A stretch of DNA of 64,000 nt, from the NCBI GenBank assembly GCA_965200355.1, contig OZ241351.1, positions 620,001-684,000 of the forward strand, given 5' to 3'. The position numbers and the translations under genes are program-made. Origin of the DNA: Bin18 sp965200355 (GTDB lineage: Bacteria > Desulfobacterota > Binatia > Bin18). This document shows positions 52,401-60,564 of the stretch, piece by piece. Position 1 is the first letter of the stretch; each line of letters begins with the position of its first letter. The notes beneath the pieces were generated by a model. It was given only the letters and a program-made list of their open reading frames with translations, had not been told where the DNA came from and did not search any database.

Positions 52401-54035
52401 ATGGCACAAGTTGATGGTAATTCCTTGGTCGTCAAAGCGCTCAAAGACGAGGGCGTGGATACCGTTTTCTATATCACTGGCGGGCCGATGGTCGATGTGG
52501 CCTCCAAATGTATTGAGATTGGTTTTAATTCGGTCGACGTCCGCCACGAGCAGGGAGCGTCTATGGCAGCCCACGCTTATAGCCGGGTGCTGGGCAAGCC
52601 GGGGGTCTGCTTTGCCGCCTCCGGGCCTGGGGTCACTAATCTGATTACGGGTGTGGGCAATGCGTATCTGGATGCCGTTCCGGTTGTAGCGCTGGGTGGG
52701 GCGAGCGCCATATCCCAGGACGGCATGGGCGCGTTCCAGGAGATGGATCAGGTCGGTATGTTCAAGCCTATCACCAAAATGTCCGAACGGATCAAAGACG
52801 CTCGGCGCATTCCAGAAATTATGAACAAAGCCTTTCGCGTGGCCACGAGCGGTCAGCCCGGTCCGGTCTATGTCGATCTGCCAGGGGATGTCCTCTACCG
52901 TATGGTTGAAGAAAACGAGGTGATGTTTCCCAAGCGACCCCACCAGGTCCCGCGCGTGGCCGGCGACCCGGCCTTCATCAAGGAGGCGGTGGCCTTGCTG
53001 AAGGGGGCTGAGCGGCCCTTGGTGATTACCGGGACCGGCATTGTCTGGTCGGGTGCTATGCAGGAACTCCAGGAGTTTGTGGAAACGACCGGCATCCCCT
53101 TTTACACCACCCCACAGGGGCGGGGGGTCATTCCTGAGGATCATGCCCTGAGCTTTCTGGGCGCGCGCAACCGGGCCTGGAAAGAAGCCGATGTGGTGCT
53201 GATTGTGGGCACGCGCCTCAATTTTATTCTGGGTTTCGGGCAGGCACCGCGTTTTGCCCCAGATGTCAAAATGATCCAGGTCGATATTGCGGACGAAGAG
53301 ATCGGCCGCAACCGCGCGGTTGATGTCGGGATCGTGGGTGACGCCAAGGTGGTCCTGCGCCAACTGACAGACGAGGCCAGCGACACTTTCCGGGGCCGGG
53401 ACGAGCTGGCCTGGATCGATACGCTGCGCGCCTATGACCACCGGTCTCAGGAAAAGATGCAGGCCATCATGCAAGCCGACACCTCGCCGATGCACCCCCT
53501 CCGCCTGTGCAAAGAGGTCCGTGATTTTATGGACCGCGACGCCATTATTGTCGTCGATGGCCATGAGATTCTCAATTTTGCGCGGCAATCGGTGCCAACG
53601 AACGCGCCCGGCCACCGGGTCAACGCCGGCCCGAACGGCTGCATGGGCGTGGCCGTGCCGTTTGGACTCGGCGCAAAAGTGGCCAAACCGGACACCCAGG
53701 TCATTGTCCTCAGCGGGGACGGTTCGTTTGGTATGAACGGCATGGAAATCGACACCATGGTGCGCAAGAACATCCCGGCCCTTATCGTGATTAGCAATAA
53801 CGGCGGCTGGGCCGGCGCGGGGGTGATGACCGCCGGACGCGACTTGGGCTTCAGCCGCTATGACGAGATGGCCAAGGTATTCGGAGCGCACGGCGAGTTT
53901 GTCGAAAGGCCGGAAGACATTCGGCCGGCCCTCGAACGCGCGGTTGCCTCTGGCAAGCCGGCCGTGGTCAATGTGATAACCGACCCCAGCGCCCGGTCGT
54001 CAACCCAGTCGTTTGCCGCCTACCGGGCGATTTAA
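52401..54035 (+). CDS. Thiamine-diphosphate-dependent enzyme (2-hydroxyacyl-CoA lyase/oxalyl-CoA decarboxylase/acetolactate-synthase-like)
   Basis: A 544-residue ThDP enzyme with three domains. Glu50 in VDVRHEQGASMAAHAYSR activates the cofactor. The Mg/diphosphate motif is GDGSFGMNGMEIDTM ending in ISNN. GQPGPVYVDLPGDVLY is conserved in the whole superfamily. Substrate class is uncertain: lack of FAD-binding features suits lyases or decarboxylases, and the two acyl-CoA dehydrogenases 94 bases upstream suggest an acyl-CoA substrate. GGGAGG precedes the ATG. Confidence 0.88.
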   Translation: MAQVDGNSLVVKALKDEGVDTVFYITGGPMVDVASKCIEIGFNSVDVRHEQGASMAAHAYSRVLGKPGVCFAASGPGVTNLITGVGNAYLDAVPVVALGGASAISQDGMGAFQEMDQVGMFKPITKMSERIKDARRIPEIMNKAFRVATSGQPGPVYVDLPGDVLYRMVEENEVMFPKRPHQVPRVAGDPAFIKEAVALLKGAERPLVITGTGIVWSGAMQELQEFVETTGIPFYTTPQGRGVIPEDHALSFLGARNRAWKEADVVLIVGTRLNFILGFGQAPRFAPDVKMIQVDIADEEIGRNRAVDVGIVGDAKVVLRQLTDEASDTFRGRDELAWIDTLRAYDHRSQEKMQAIMQADTSPMHPLRLCKEVRDFMDRDAIIVVDGHEILNFARQSVPTNAPGHRVNAGPNGCMGVAVPFGLGAKVAKPDTQVIVLSGDGSFGMNGMEIDTMVRKNIPALIVISNNGGWAGAGVMTAGRDLGFSRYDEMAKVFGAHGEFVERPEDIRPALERAVASGKPAVVNVITDPSARSSTQSFAAYRAI

Positions 54036-54059
54036 GCCGGTTGGTTTCATGCGTTGTAG

Positions 54060-54081
54060 GGGCAGCCCCCTGTGGCTGCCC
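54060..54081 (+). terminator. Hairpin after the ThDP enzyme gene
   Basis: GGGCAGCC (54060-54067) pairs with GGCTGCCC (54074-54081), loop six. TTGCTGTTG follows, a weak T-rich tail. Probably ends the acyl-CoA dehydrogenase/ThDP transcript. Confidence 0.45.
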
Positions 54082-54107
54082 TTGCTGTTGAGCCGCTGTC
54101 CGAGACT

Positions 54108-54668
54108 ATGACACACCGCGAAGAAATCCTGACCTTCTGGTTTGGTGAAATACGGGACGAGCCGGCCTATTTTGAAGAACACGCCCGGCGCTGGTTTGCG
54201 CAAAATGCCGACTTCGACCGGGAAATCGTCCAGCGTTTTCAGGCCGACTATACGCTGGCGGCTCAAGGGCGGCTGACCCACTGGACAGAGACCGCGCGGG
54301 GCGGGTTAGCACTGCTCCTGCTCCTGGATCAGTTTCCCCGCAATATGTTCCGCAATGACCCGCGCGCCTTTACGACCGACCCGCTGGCCCAGCAGAGCGC
54401 CGAGCACATGATCGCCGCGGGCTTGGACCGGCAGTTGCGTTTGGTCGAGCGCTATTTCGTGTACGTCCCGTTTATGCACAGCGAGGAGCCTGCCCATCAG
54501 CAGCGCTCGGTGCGGCTGTTTCAACAGCTTGCCAAGGAGCGCGCCTATTTCGATACCTCCTATGCGGTCAGACATCAGGCGGTGATCGCCCGCTTCGGTC
54601 GGTTTCCCCACCGGAATGCTGTCCTGGGGCGGGTTTCAACCGCGGAGGAGGTGGCGTTTCTCGCGTAG
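54108..54668 (+). CDS. DUF924 family protein
   Basis: A 186-residue all-helical protein. ILTFWFGEIRDEPAYF opens it, and LALLLLLDQFPRNMFRNDPRAF is the highly conserved family motif; RFVxxPFMHSE-type residues (FVYVPFMHSEEP) are also present. The fold resembles tetratricopeptide-like helices; function unknown. I prefer the ATG at 54108 (MTHREEILTF), since residues before it come from the hairpin region. It is isolated, co-directional with its neighbours. Confidence 0.86.
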   Translation: MTHREEILTFWFGEIRDEPAYFEEHARRWFAQNADFDREIVQRFQADYTLAAQGRLTHWTETARGGLALLLLLDQFPRNMFRNDPRAFTTDPLAQQSAEHMIAAGLDRQLRLVERYFVYVPFMHSEEPAHQQRSVRLFQQLAKERAYFDTSYAVRHQAVIARFGRFPHRNAVLGRVSTAEEVAFLA

Positions 54669-54796
54669 CCCGGCTCCTCGTTCTAGGTCGCTGCCTGCGG
54701 CGGCGTACCGGGCACGGGGTGTAGCCTTTTCCCCGCGGGGTGGGTATCCTGCCCGTCTGGTATCCGTAACGTCGTCTTCGTGAGGAGTGGAAACGC

Positions 54797-55792
54797 ATGG
54801 GGGAAGCCATACACGCGATTGTTATCAACCGGGTTGAGAAAAAAATCTCGTCTGCGCTGAAAGAAATCAGTCTGGACGACCTGCCGGCGGGGGATGTGAC
54901 GGTCAACGTTGCCTATTCCACGCTGAACTACAAAGACGGCCTGGCCGTCACCGGGGCCGCGCCTATTGCCCGGACCTACCCGATGATTGGTGGAATCGAC
55001 TTGGCCGGGACGGTCGAGTCTTCCAGCGCGCCAAACTATCAGCCTGGCGATAAGGTCCTGATCACCGGCTGGGAACTCAGCATGACCCACGGCGGCGGCT
55101 ATGCCCAGAAACAGCGGGTCAAATCCGAATGGCTGACGCGCGTGCCCGACGCCTTCAGCCTCAAACAAGCCATGGCCGTAGGGACGGCCGGCTATACCGC
55201 CATGCTGTGCGTCCTGGACCTGGAGCGCATGGGCGTCAGGCCCGGAGAGAAAGAAGTCATTGTGACTGGGGCCGCCGGCGGCGTGGGCAGCGTTGCGGTC
55301 GCCGTGCTGTCCCAACTCGGCTACACAGTGGCCGCGTCAACCGGGCGGCCAGAACTGCGCGACTATCTCACTAGCCTGGGTGCCTCAACCATTGTTGAAC
55401 GGGCAGAACTGGCCACGCCCTCGGGCCGTCCCTTGGACGCCGAACGCTGGGCCGGCGGCGTCGATTCCGTGGGCGGTCAGACCTTGGCCTCGGTCCTGCG
55501 AGGGACGTGTTACGGCGGGGCGGTGGCGGCCTGTGGCTTGGCTGGTGGGGCTGACCTGCCGACCTCAGTGCTGCCGTTTATTCTGCGCAACGTCAGTTTG
55601 CTCGGCGTAGACTCGGTGATGTGTCCCAACCCCAAACGGCAAACGGCCTGGGACCGGCTCGGCCAAGACCTGCCGCTGGACAAGCTGGACTCCATGACCG
55701 TGGTGGAGCCCCTGTCCAAAGTGTTGGAACTGGCTCCGCAGATCTTACGCGGCCAGGTCCGGGGCCGGGTGGTCATTGATGTGAATGCCTGA
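54797..55792 (+). CDS. AcuI/YhdH-type MDR oxidoreductase (acryloyl-CoA reductase-like)
   Basis: A 331-residue MDR protein. YSTLNYKDGLAVTG, YPMIGGIDLAGTVESS, VTGAAGGVGSVAVAVLSQLGY and LLGVDSVMCP are hallmarks of the YhdH/YhfP/AcuI group (TIGR02823), which reduces acryloyl-CoA or similar enoyl compounds with NADPH. GTGAGGAG precedes the ATG. It is followed 38 bases later by a leucine-rich-repeat gene. With the acyl-CoA dehydrogenases upstream it may serve in C3 acyl-CoA metabolism. Confidence 0.9.
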   Translation: MGEAIHAIVINRVEKKISSALKEISLDDLPAGDVTVNVAYSTLNYKDGLAVTGAAPIARTYPMIGGIDLAGTVESSSAPNYQPGDKVLITGWELSMTHGGGYAQKQRVKSEWLTRVPDAFSLKQAMAVGTAGYTAMLCVLDLERMGVRPGEKEVIVTGAAGGVGSVAVAVLSQLGYTVAASTGRPELRDYLTSLGASTIVERAELATPSGRPLDAERWAGGVDSVGGQTLASVLRGTCYGGAVAACGLAGGADLPTSVLPFILRNVSLLGVDSVMCPNPKRQTAWDRLGQDLPLDKLDSMTVVEPLSKVLELAPQILRGQVRGRVVIDVNA

Positions 55793-55830
55793 GTGCGAGG
55801 GGCAAAGGGAGTAGTTTGGTCGTGACTGGT

Positions 55831-56322
55831 ATGAACAACGGCAGCGCCGAAGAATCTCTGAGTCTGCCCGCCCGCGACCTCCACTTCCCCCCCGACCGCT
55901 CCATGGGAGAGCTGTTCATTCGAGATGGGGTGCATCGCGCAGATGACTACGCCTTCTGGGAGCCAATCGGTCGGGCGCAGGGGGGGCTTGCCATTCCTGC
56001 CGGCAAGGAACTGCGGCTGAACGTCAACCCACAGGCGTCCACCGACCTGTCGCCGTTTCGCACTCTTCCCGCCCATGCCATTCAATACCTGCAACTCTCG
56101 GCCTCGCGGGTGAATAATAACAGCCTGGCCCATTTGGCCCATTTGACCGGGCTGCGCGTGCTCTGGCTATACGACACCCGGATCAGCGACGCCGGCTTGG
56201 TCCATCTGCAAAGCCTGAGCGGGCTGCGGGTGCTCAATTTGCGCAGCACGCTGGCCAGTCGCGGCGGCATAGACGCCCTTCAGGCGCAGTTGCCCAAATG
56301 CGAGTTCCGCCGGCCGTGGTAA
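55831..56322 (+). CDS. Leucine-rich-repeat protein, short
   Basis: About 163 residues. Two or three LRR units are readable: AIQYLQLSASRVNNNSLAHL, LTGLRVLWLYDTRISDAGL and LSGLRVLNLRSTLASRGG, with about 24-residue spacing as in ribonuclease-inhibitor-like repeats. The N-terminal part is unrecognised. No signal peptide. The start is uncertain: ATG 55831 has no site, while GTG 55822 and TTG 55816 stand nearer an AAGGGAG. The C-terminal stop is followed two bases later by the reverse-strand VOC remnant. Confidence 0.65.
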   Translation: MNNGSAEESLSLPARDLHFPPDRSMGELFIRDGVHRADDYAFWEPIGRAQGGLAIPAGKELRLNVNPQASTDLSPFRTLPAHAIQYLQLSASRVNNNSLAHLAHLTGLRVLWLYDTRISDAGLVHLQSLSGLRVLNLRSTLASRGGIDALQAQLPKCEFRRPW

Positions 56323-56323
56323 T

Positions 56324-56431
56324 CTAGGCTTGTTCCATCTCCACCAGCTCCAGCACAGTCCCGTCCGGGTCTTTGAAACACACAAAGCGTGCCCTGGCGT
56401 GCATCATGCCCGAGATGTGCATACCGTTTCT
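56324..56431 (-). pseudogene. C-terminal fragment of a VOC protein
   Basis: Reading from about 56431 toward 56324 gives ISGMMHARARFVCFKDPDGT followed by VLELVEMEQA and TAG at 56326-56324. KDPDGTVLELVE is the standard end of a VOC domain. Upstream in frame the match stops near 56415, and no N-terminal half is present between here and the next gene. The rest was lost at the junction with the A/T-rich membrane-protein gene. Confidence 0.75.
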
Positions 56432-56462
56432 CTTCCTCTCCTGACCACAAACCGCTTCTGTG

Positions 56463-57491
56463 TCACACCGTTTGCTGCAACGAATCCCGTCGTTCCCTTG
56501 AGTCTCGCTTTAAGGTGGAGCTCAACCGTCCCGAGTACTTGGCAATAGGAACGCTGCATTTCACGACGATCATCAAAAACACGATGGGCAGGATAACGTT
56601 TTCAACGACGATAGCGACTAAGAGTTTAGTCATGATCGTCACCATGTCGCTAGCTTTCTCGATGGTTCCAGAAATAGATGGAAATTTTGCCATGCTCATC
56701 TTATCCCACATCTGGGCCGTAGCGTCGCCTATACTGGACCAAGCGTCGCCTATACTGGACCACGTGGAATCCTGTTCCTGAGCCCTCTTCTCGTCAGGGA
56801 GTACCGGCCCCAGTCCCTTCTGTTCTTCGAGAGATTGCTCCCGAGCGTTCTGTTCGTCGATGATATGTTTCCGAAACTCTGAGATATCCTTCTCCCATGC
56901 GGACAACTTCTTCGTGTGTTCGTTAATTTCCGTTTCCAGAAATGTTTGACTCACGAGAGAACTGATTACGACGAATGTCGGAACAATAAAGCGAAAAATG
57001 GCAGCGACGACGAATATCCGAACGAGTACATCGCGGCAGCGGTCCAGGTACGGCTTGCTGCGAGCCCAACTTGCAATCAGCAGGACCGATATCGCTATCA
57101 GACCGGCTACAAGGAAGCTCCCTTTGAAAACAGGGCTTGCAGCAACTTCGAGAACGATGCGCTGAAGGAACAGGGATCCTATCGCCCAAACCATCGCGGA
57201 TGAAAGTCGTTCAACCGCGTCATTGACCGGATCGAGTACCTCACCAATCTGGATCGACACCAAAAACGGTACTTTGACTTGTGAGCTTTGGAGGGTGGAA
57301 ATTACTGCGTTGATGCCCCTCGACACTCCATATAGCTTCATAGACTTGTCTGTGGTTTCAGTGACACGCTCTTGGGCAAAATTGTCCAACCCTCCATCAA
57401 AAGAAAGATATATTAGTACCGGTACGATGCCAGCGAGAATGATTGCTCTATAGTGAGTGATCTTTTTCTGCTGATGGTTGCTTTCCTCCAT
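56463..57491 (-). CDS. Hypothetical multi-pass membrane protein with coiled coil
   Basis: A 342-residue protein I do not recognise. Five hydrophobic segments: about 15-33, 100-117, 122-142, 155-178 and 285-312. Between the fourth and fifth lies a charged helical region (about 190-245) likely to form a coiled coil, including a perfect duplication WSSIGDA-WSSIGDA encoded by an exact 21-base tandem repeat at 56721-56762. The gene is less G+C rich than its flanks (60 bases from 57301 are about 45%), suggesting transfer. An AAAGGAGAG site precedes the ATG. Confidence 0.7.
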   Translation of the reverse strand: MEESNHQQKKITHYRAIILAGIVPVLIYLSFDGGLDNFAQERVTETTDKSMKLYGVSRGINAVISTLQSSQVKVPFLVSIQIGEVLDPVNDAVERLSSAMVWAIGSLFLQRIVLEVAASPVFKGSFLVAGLIAISVLLIASWARSKPYLDRCRDVLVRIFVVAAIFRFIVPTFVVISSLVSQTFLETEINEHTKKLSAWEKDISEFRKHIIDEQNAREQSLEEQKGLGPVLPDEKRAQEQDSTWSSIGDAWSSIGDATAQMWDKMSMAKFPSISGTIEKASDMVTIMTKLLVAIVVENVILPIVFLMIVVKCSVPIAKYSGRLSSTLKRDSRERRDSLQQTV

Positions 57492-57608
57492 TCGATCCTC
57501 TCCTTTGGTTCGCTCTCGACTTCGCGCTGTATCAGATAGCGCACCCCTGCCTGTGCACTACCAGCCACAGCACTCTTGGGAATCCAGGCGGTTAAAGAGT
57601 CGGTACGC

Positions 57609-57636
57609 TCTCGGGAACCGGCTCGGGTTCCCGAGA
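57609..57636. terminator. Perfect 11-base-pair hairpin after the crotonase gene
   Basis: TCTCGGGAACC (57609-57619) pairs with GGTTCCCGAGA (57626-57636), loop six. It starts eight bases beyond the minus-strand crotonase stop. No T-run is seen on either strand, so it may end transcription inefficiently or protect the mRNA 3' end. Confidence 0.55.
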
Positions 57637-57643
57637 GACGAAT

Positions 57644-58465
57644 TTACTTGCCCGTATAGCCGGGGTTGGTGGGGCTATCGAGCCAGTCGCGCCGTTTCTC
57701 GTATGGCAGGTCGATATAGGTCTGCATGGCCAGCAGGCCGTCGTCAGACAGCATGGTTTCCAGAAAGGCCGAGCTTTCAATGTCGAGCCCGGCGGCGAGG
57801 TGGGTATCGTTGCCGGCATAGACCGCGTGCTTAGCGCGGGCCACGGCAATCGGGGGGAAGTTGGCAATCTCATGGGCGATTTCCGTGGCCCGCGCGAGTG
57901 CGTCGTCGGCCACTTCGTGGACCAGACCGAAATGGAGCGCCTCGTCAGGCGGGACCACCCGCGAGCGAATCACGAACTCAAGCGCGCGTCCGATGCCAAT
58001 CAACCGAGCCAGGCGCTGAGTGCCGCTGCCGCCGGGCAGAATACCGAGTTTGACTTCCGGGAATCCATAGCGATAATCGCCCTGCTGGCCGATACGCAGG
58101 TCGCACGACAGGCTCAGTTCAAACCCCCCGCCCATGGTGTCGCCGTTCATGGCAACGATGATCGCCTTGGGCAGGTCGCTCAAGTTTTTCAGCATGGCAT
58201 GATAGGCCGCGGTGAGTGAGGTGCCGGCCTGTCGCATGGCTTCCCGGTCCTTGGCTAAATCAACCAACTCTTCCACGCTGTAGTGGGTAATGAATTTGCC
58301 CTCCAGCGCACCGGTCAGCACAACGGCCCGGATAGCGGGGTCGCGCCAGTCTTCAATCAGCTGCCACAACTCCTGGGTGCCTTCCGCACAAAAATAATTC
58401 ATCGGTGGGTTATGGTATTTTGCAACCACGACCCCGCCGCTCTGTTCGGTCTGCCAATAGCTCAT
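57644..58465 (-). CDS. Enoyl-CoA hydratase family protein
   Basis: A 273-residue crotonase. Both catalytic glutamates are present: Glu116 in MGGGFELSLSCD and Glu137 in YGFPEVKLGILPGGSGTQRL. ALEGKFITHYSVEELVD is the first oxyanion-hole region. It should add water to trans-2-enoyl-CoA. The ATG at 58465 (MSYWQTEQ) follows AAAGGAGGGC. The gene is monocistronic by spacing, between the hairpin at 57609 and a small Cys-rich gene upstream. Confidence 0.9.
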   Translation of the reverse strand: MSYWQTEQSGGVVVAKYHNPPMNYFCAEGTQELWQLIEDWRDPAIRAVVLTGALEGKFITHYSVEELVDLAKDREAMRQAGTSLTAAYHAMLKNLSDLPKAIIVAMNGDTMGGGFELSLSCDLRIGQQGDYRYGFPEVKLGILPGGSGTQRLARLIGIGRALEFVIRSRVVPPDEALHFGLVHEVADDALARATEIAHEIANFPPIAVARAKHAVYAGNDTHLAAGLDIESSAFLETMLSDDGLLAMQTYIDLPYEKRRDWLDSPTNPGYTGK

Positions 58466-58550
58466 GCCCAGCCCTCCTTTGTCCGTATGGATTTTTCTGG
58501 TTGCATATGCGAGTCGTTGCCGGACGGCAAGGGCTGCGGCCTGCACGGGA

Positions 58551-58585
58551 AAGAAAAAAAGAGCCCACCGGGGTACGGTGGGCTC
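58551..58585 (-). terminator. Rho-independent terminator of the small Cys-rich gene
   Basis: GAGCCCACC (58561-58569) and GGTGGGCTC (58577-58585) form a perfect nine-pair stem with a seven-base loop. On the minus strand it is followed at once by TTTTTTTCTT (58560-58551). This is a textbook terminator 43 bases after the stop of the minus-strand gene ending at 58628. Confidence 0.9.
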
Positions 58586-58627
58586 GTATGATGCCTGAGG
58601 GCGGGTGTTGCTGGTCAGCGCCGGCGC

Positions 58628-58831
58628 TTAGCGGTCTGCCTTACGGGACTTAATGGTGACGATTTTTTTCTCGGCGTCCTGAGCGGTCTCCCAGGCATCG
58701 TACTTCGTGGCACAGCACATCAGCACCCTGGCCAGGGTGTCCTTATGCTTGAGGCCGGCGTCCCGACAGGGACCGCAGGACCAGAGGTCCTCTTTAATCT
58801 CACCGATTTCTCCACCAATCACTTGTGGCAT
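58628..58831 (-). CDS. Small cysteine-rich hypothetical protein
   Basis: A 67-residue protein starting MPQVIGGEIGEIKEDLW. It contains Cys19-Gly-Pro-Cys22 and an adjacent pair Cys39-Cys40, with His29 between, a layout able to bind a metal or form disulfides. The C-terminal third is rich in Lys and Glu. I recognise no family. A strong AGGAGGTGATT site precedes the ATG at 58831, and an excellent terminator follows, so this is very likely a real, well-expressed gene. Confidence 0.75.
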   Translation of the reverse strand: MPQVIGGEIGEIKEDLWSCGPCRDAGLKHKDTLARVLMCCATKYDAWETAQDAEKKIVTIKSRKADR

Positions 58832-58953
58832 AATCACCTCCTATTTTTTCTTTTCTTATAGCGCAAGAGCTATTATCAGGTCCAGGGGTTGATATACTGG
58901 CGAGGCCGTGCAACTCAATACGCACAGACATATCCATAAAGGAGGAGGCCAGA

Positions 58954-59250
58954 ATGAGTACCACAGTTGTGATGCTGGAGATACAAGTCAAACCCGAATG
59001 CGTAGAAGAGGTGAAAGACTATCTGAGAGAGGCATTACCGGATACGCGCGCCTACGACGGCTGCCAGGGCATGGATGTCTACGGCAATCTCGACGATTCG
59101 ACCAACCTCGTGTTCTACGAACGCTGGGATTCTCGGGAGCACTATCAGAAGTATCTCAACTGGCGGACCGAGCGAGGCGATTTTGAGAATCTCAGCACAA
59201 AGCTGGCCAGTCCGGCGAGTATTCGGTATTACGACCGCGTTGATGTGTAG
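58954..59250 (+). CDS. Antibiotic biosynthesis monooxygenase (ABM) domain protein
   Basis: A 98-residue single ABM domain: VMLEIQVKPECVEEVKDYLRE, CQGMDVYGNLDD and LVFYERWDSREHYQKYLNWR. Members form dimeric beta-barrels and include quinol monooxygenases and heme-degrading or scavenging enzymes. AAAGGAGGAGG precedes the ATG. A strong terminator follows the stop. It is divergent from the small Cys-rich gene. Confidence 0.9.
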   Translation: MSTTVVMLEIQVKPECVEEVKDYLREALPDTRAYDGCQGMDVYGNLDDSTNLVFYERWDSREHYQKYLNWRTERGDFENLSTKLASPASIRYYDRVDV

Positions 59251-59280
59251 CGCGTTTCGCTCCGCTCTGGATTTTTGGAC

Positions 59281-59305
59281 AGGCCGGCTTTGCCGGCCTT
59301 TTTTT
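59281..59305 (+). terminator. Rho-independent terminator after the ABM gene
   Basis: AGGCCGGC (59281-59288) pairs with GCCGGCCT (59292-59299) over a TTT loop, followed by TTTTTTG. Perfect eight-pair stem plus T-run on the plus strand. Confidence 0.92.
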
Positions 59306-59372
59306 GTTCAGCCACGTGCGAGGACTTGCTGGTCTCCACATTTGGCTGATAGCAACTGCCGCTTACACCAGC

Positions 59373-59378
59373 TATAAT
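59373..59378 (+). promoter_or_regulatory. Consensus -10 element before the LLM gene
   Basis: TATAAT lies 32 bases before the ATG at 59411. No convincing -35 sits at 16-18 bases upstream, so this is a -10 match only. Confidence 0.35.
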
Positions 59379-59410
59379 CCAGCGGCTTTGAAATCTACCG
59401 AGGAGGCGCT

Positions 59411-60319
59411 ATGACACAGAAACCGGCCATCGCTTTAGTTGCCGTTGCTGGACGCAGACAACAAACCCTGGACGTGGCAACCCAAATCGAAAAGGAAGGC
59501 TTCAGCGGCATTTACTGTCAGAGTGTCGGCGACTGCATGGGACTGTGTGAGGCCCTGGCCTTTGCCACCAACGAGATTCCGTTTGGGACCAGCATCGCCA
59601 ATATGTATACCCGCCATCCGTATGACTTTGCCCAAACCGCGGCGTTTATTCATGAGGTCTCGGGCGGACGCTTCCGGTTTGGCGTGGGGGTGAGTCATGG
59701 CCCGATGCTGAACCGCCTGAAGGTGCAGGCTGGGAAGCCGCTGGCCGATATGCGTCGATTTGTCTCCGCCCTGCACGCCAGCGTGGGCCGTAAGGATGCA
59801 CTGCCGCCCATTATCCTGGCTACCTTACGCAAGGCCATGGTCAAACTGTCAGCCGAGATTGCTCAGGGTGCGGTCTGGGCCAATGCGGCCCGGTCGCATA
59901 TGGCCACGTCGCTGAGTTTTCTGCCGCAGGAAAAAGTGCAGGACGACGATTTTTTTGTTGGCAATATGATTCCAACCGTGATTACGGACGATAAAGAGGC
60001 GGCCGCGAAAGTCCACCGCCGCACCCTCAGCACCTATGTCCGCTTACCCAACTATCAGCAGTATTGGATTGAAGCCGGATATGAGGAAGAAATGCGGGCC
60101 ATTCAGCAGGCCCTCGCCAATAAGGAAGACGAGAAGATTCCGTCCCTCATGTCTGACCGCTGGCTGAGTCAGGTCACCTTGTACGGCAGTGTGTCGGAAG
60201 TCAGAGCCGGCGTCGAAGCCTGGTATGACACCGGCCTCAAAACACCCATTCTGGTGCCCTCGTCAGCCAACGGCAACCAAATGGTCGCCCTGCAGGAAGT
60301 GATAGCGGCGTTTCGGTAG
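59411..60319 (+). CDS. LLM-class flavin-dependent oxidoreductase
   Basis: A 302-residue luciferase-superfamily protein: GFSGIYCQSVGDCMGLCEALA, GTSIANMYTRHPYDFAQTAA, GGRFRFGVGVSHGP and a C-terminal SVSEVRAGVEAWYDTG. Slightly short for the family. GAGGAGGCGC precedes the ATG. It stands alone between a terminator and the glutamate dehydrogenase gene. The cofactor may be F420 or FMN. Confidence 0.86.
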   Translation: MTQKPAIALVAVAGRRQQTLDVATQIEKEGFSGIYCQSVGDCMGLCEALAFATNEIPFGTSIANMYTRHPYDFAQTAAFIHEVSGGRFRFGVGVSHGPMLNRLKVQAGKPLADMRRFVSALHASVGRKDALPPIILATLRKAMVKLSAEIAQGAVWANAARSHMATSLSFLPQEKVQDDDFFVGNMIPTVITDDKEAAAKVHRRTLSTYVRLPNYQQYWIEAGYEEEMRAIQQALANKEDEKIPSLMSDRWLSQVTLYGSVSEVRAGVEAWYDTGLKTPILVPSSANGNQMVALQEVIAAFR

Positions 60320-60564
60320 GAGGCTCCGCCTCATCCGGTGCGCCGTGTATGGGCAGTTGAAAAGCCTTGGCCCCCACTCGGGCTGACTCAGCCACGCCAA
60401 AGCCCGTTCATTGGTCTTCGCGTGGCCATCCTGCAAAAGTTTCGGTCCGCAACCTTGCGGCAGTCAATGGCACAAATCAATCGTCGCTGGGCTGCCCGAA
60501 CCCCCTTCATTCTGTTCTGATATAGTATGACGAATGCACGCCCAGACCGGGAGAGGGGAGTCTC

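Noticed and set aside
52362..53891. 509-codon open frame on the minus strand
   Set aside because: It is fully antisense to the ThDP enzyme, whose motifs and ribosome binding site are clear. Composition is that of an antisense shadow.
60320..60564. Possible gene or RNA in the 245-base spacer before gdh
   Set aside because: Frames on both strands show no recognised domain, and no cloverleaf or known riboswitch pattern was seen.
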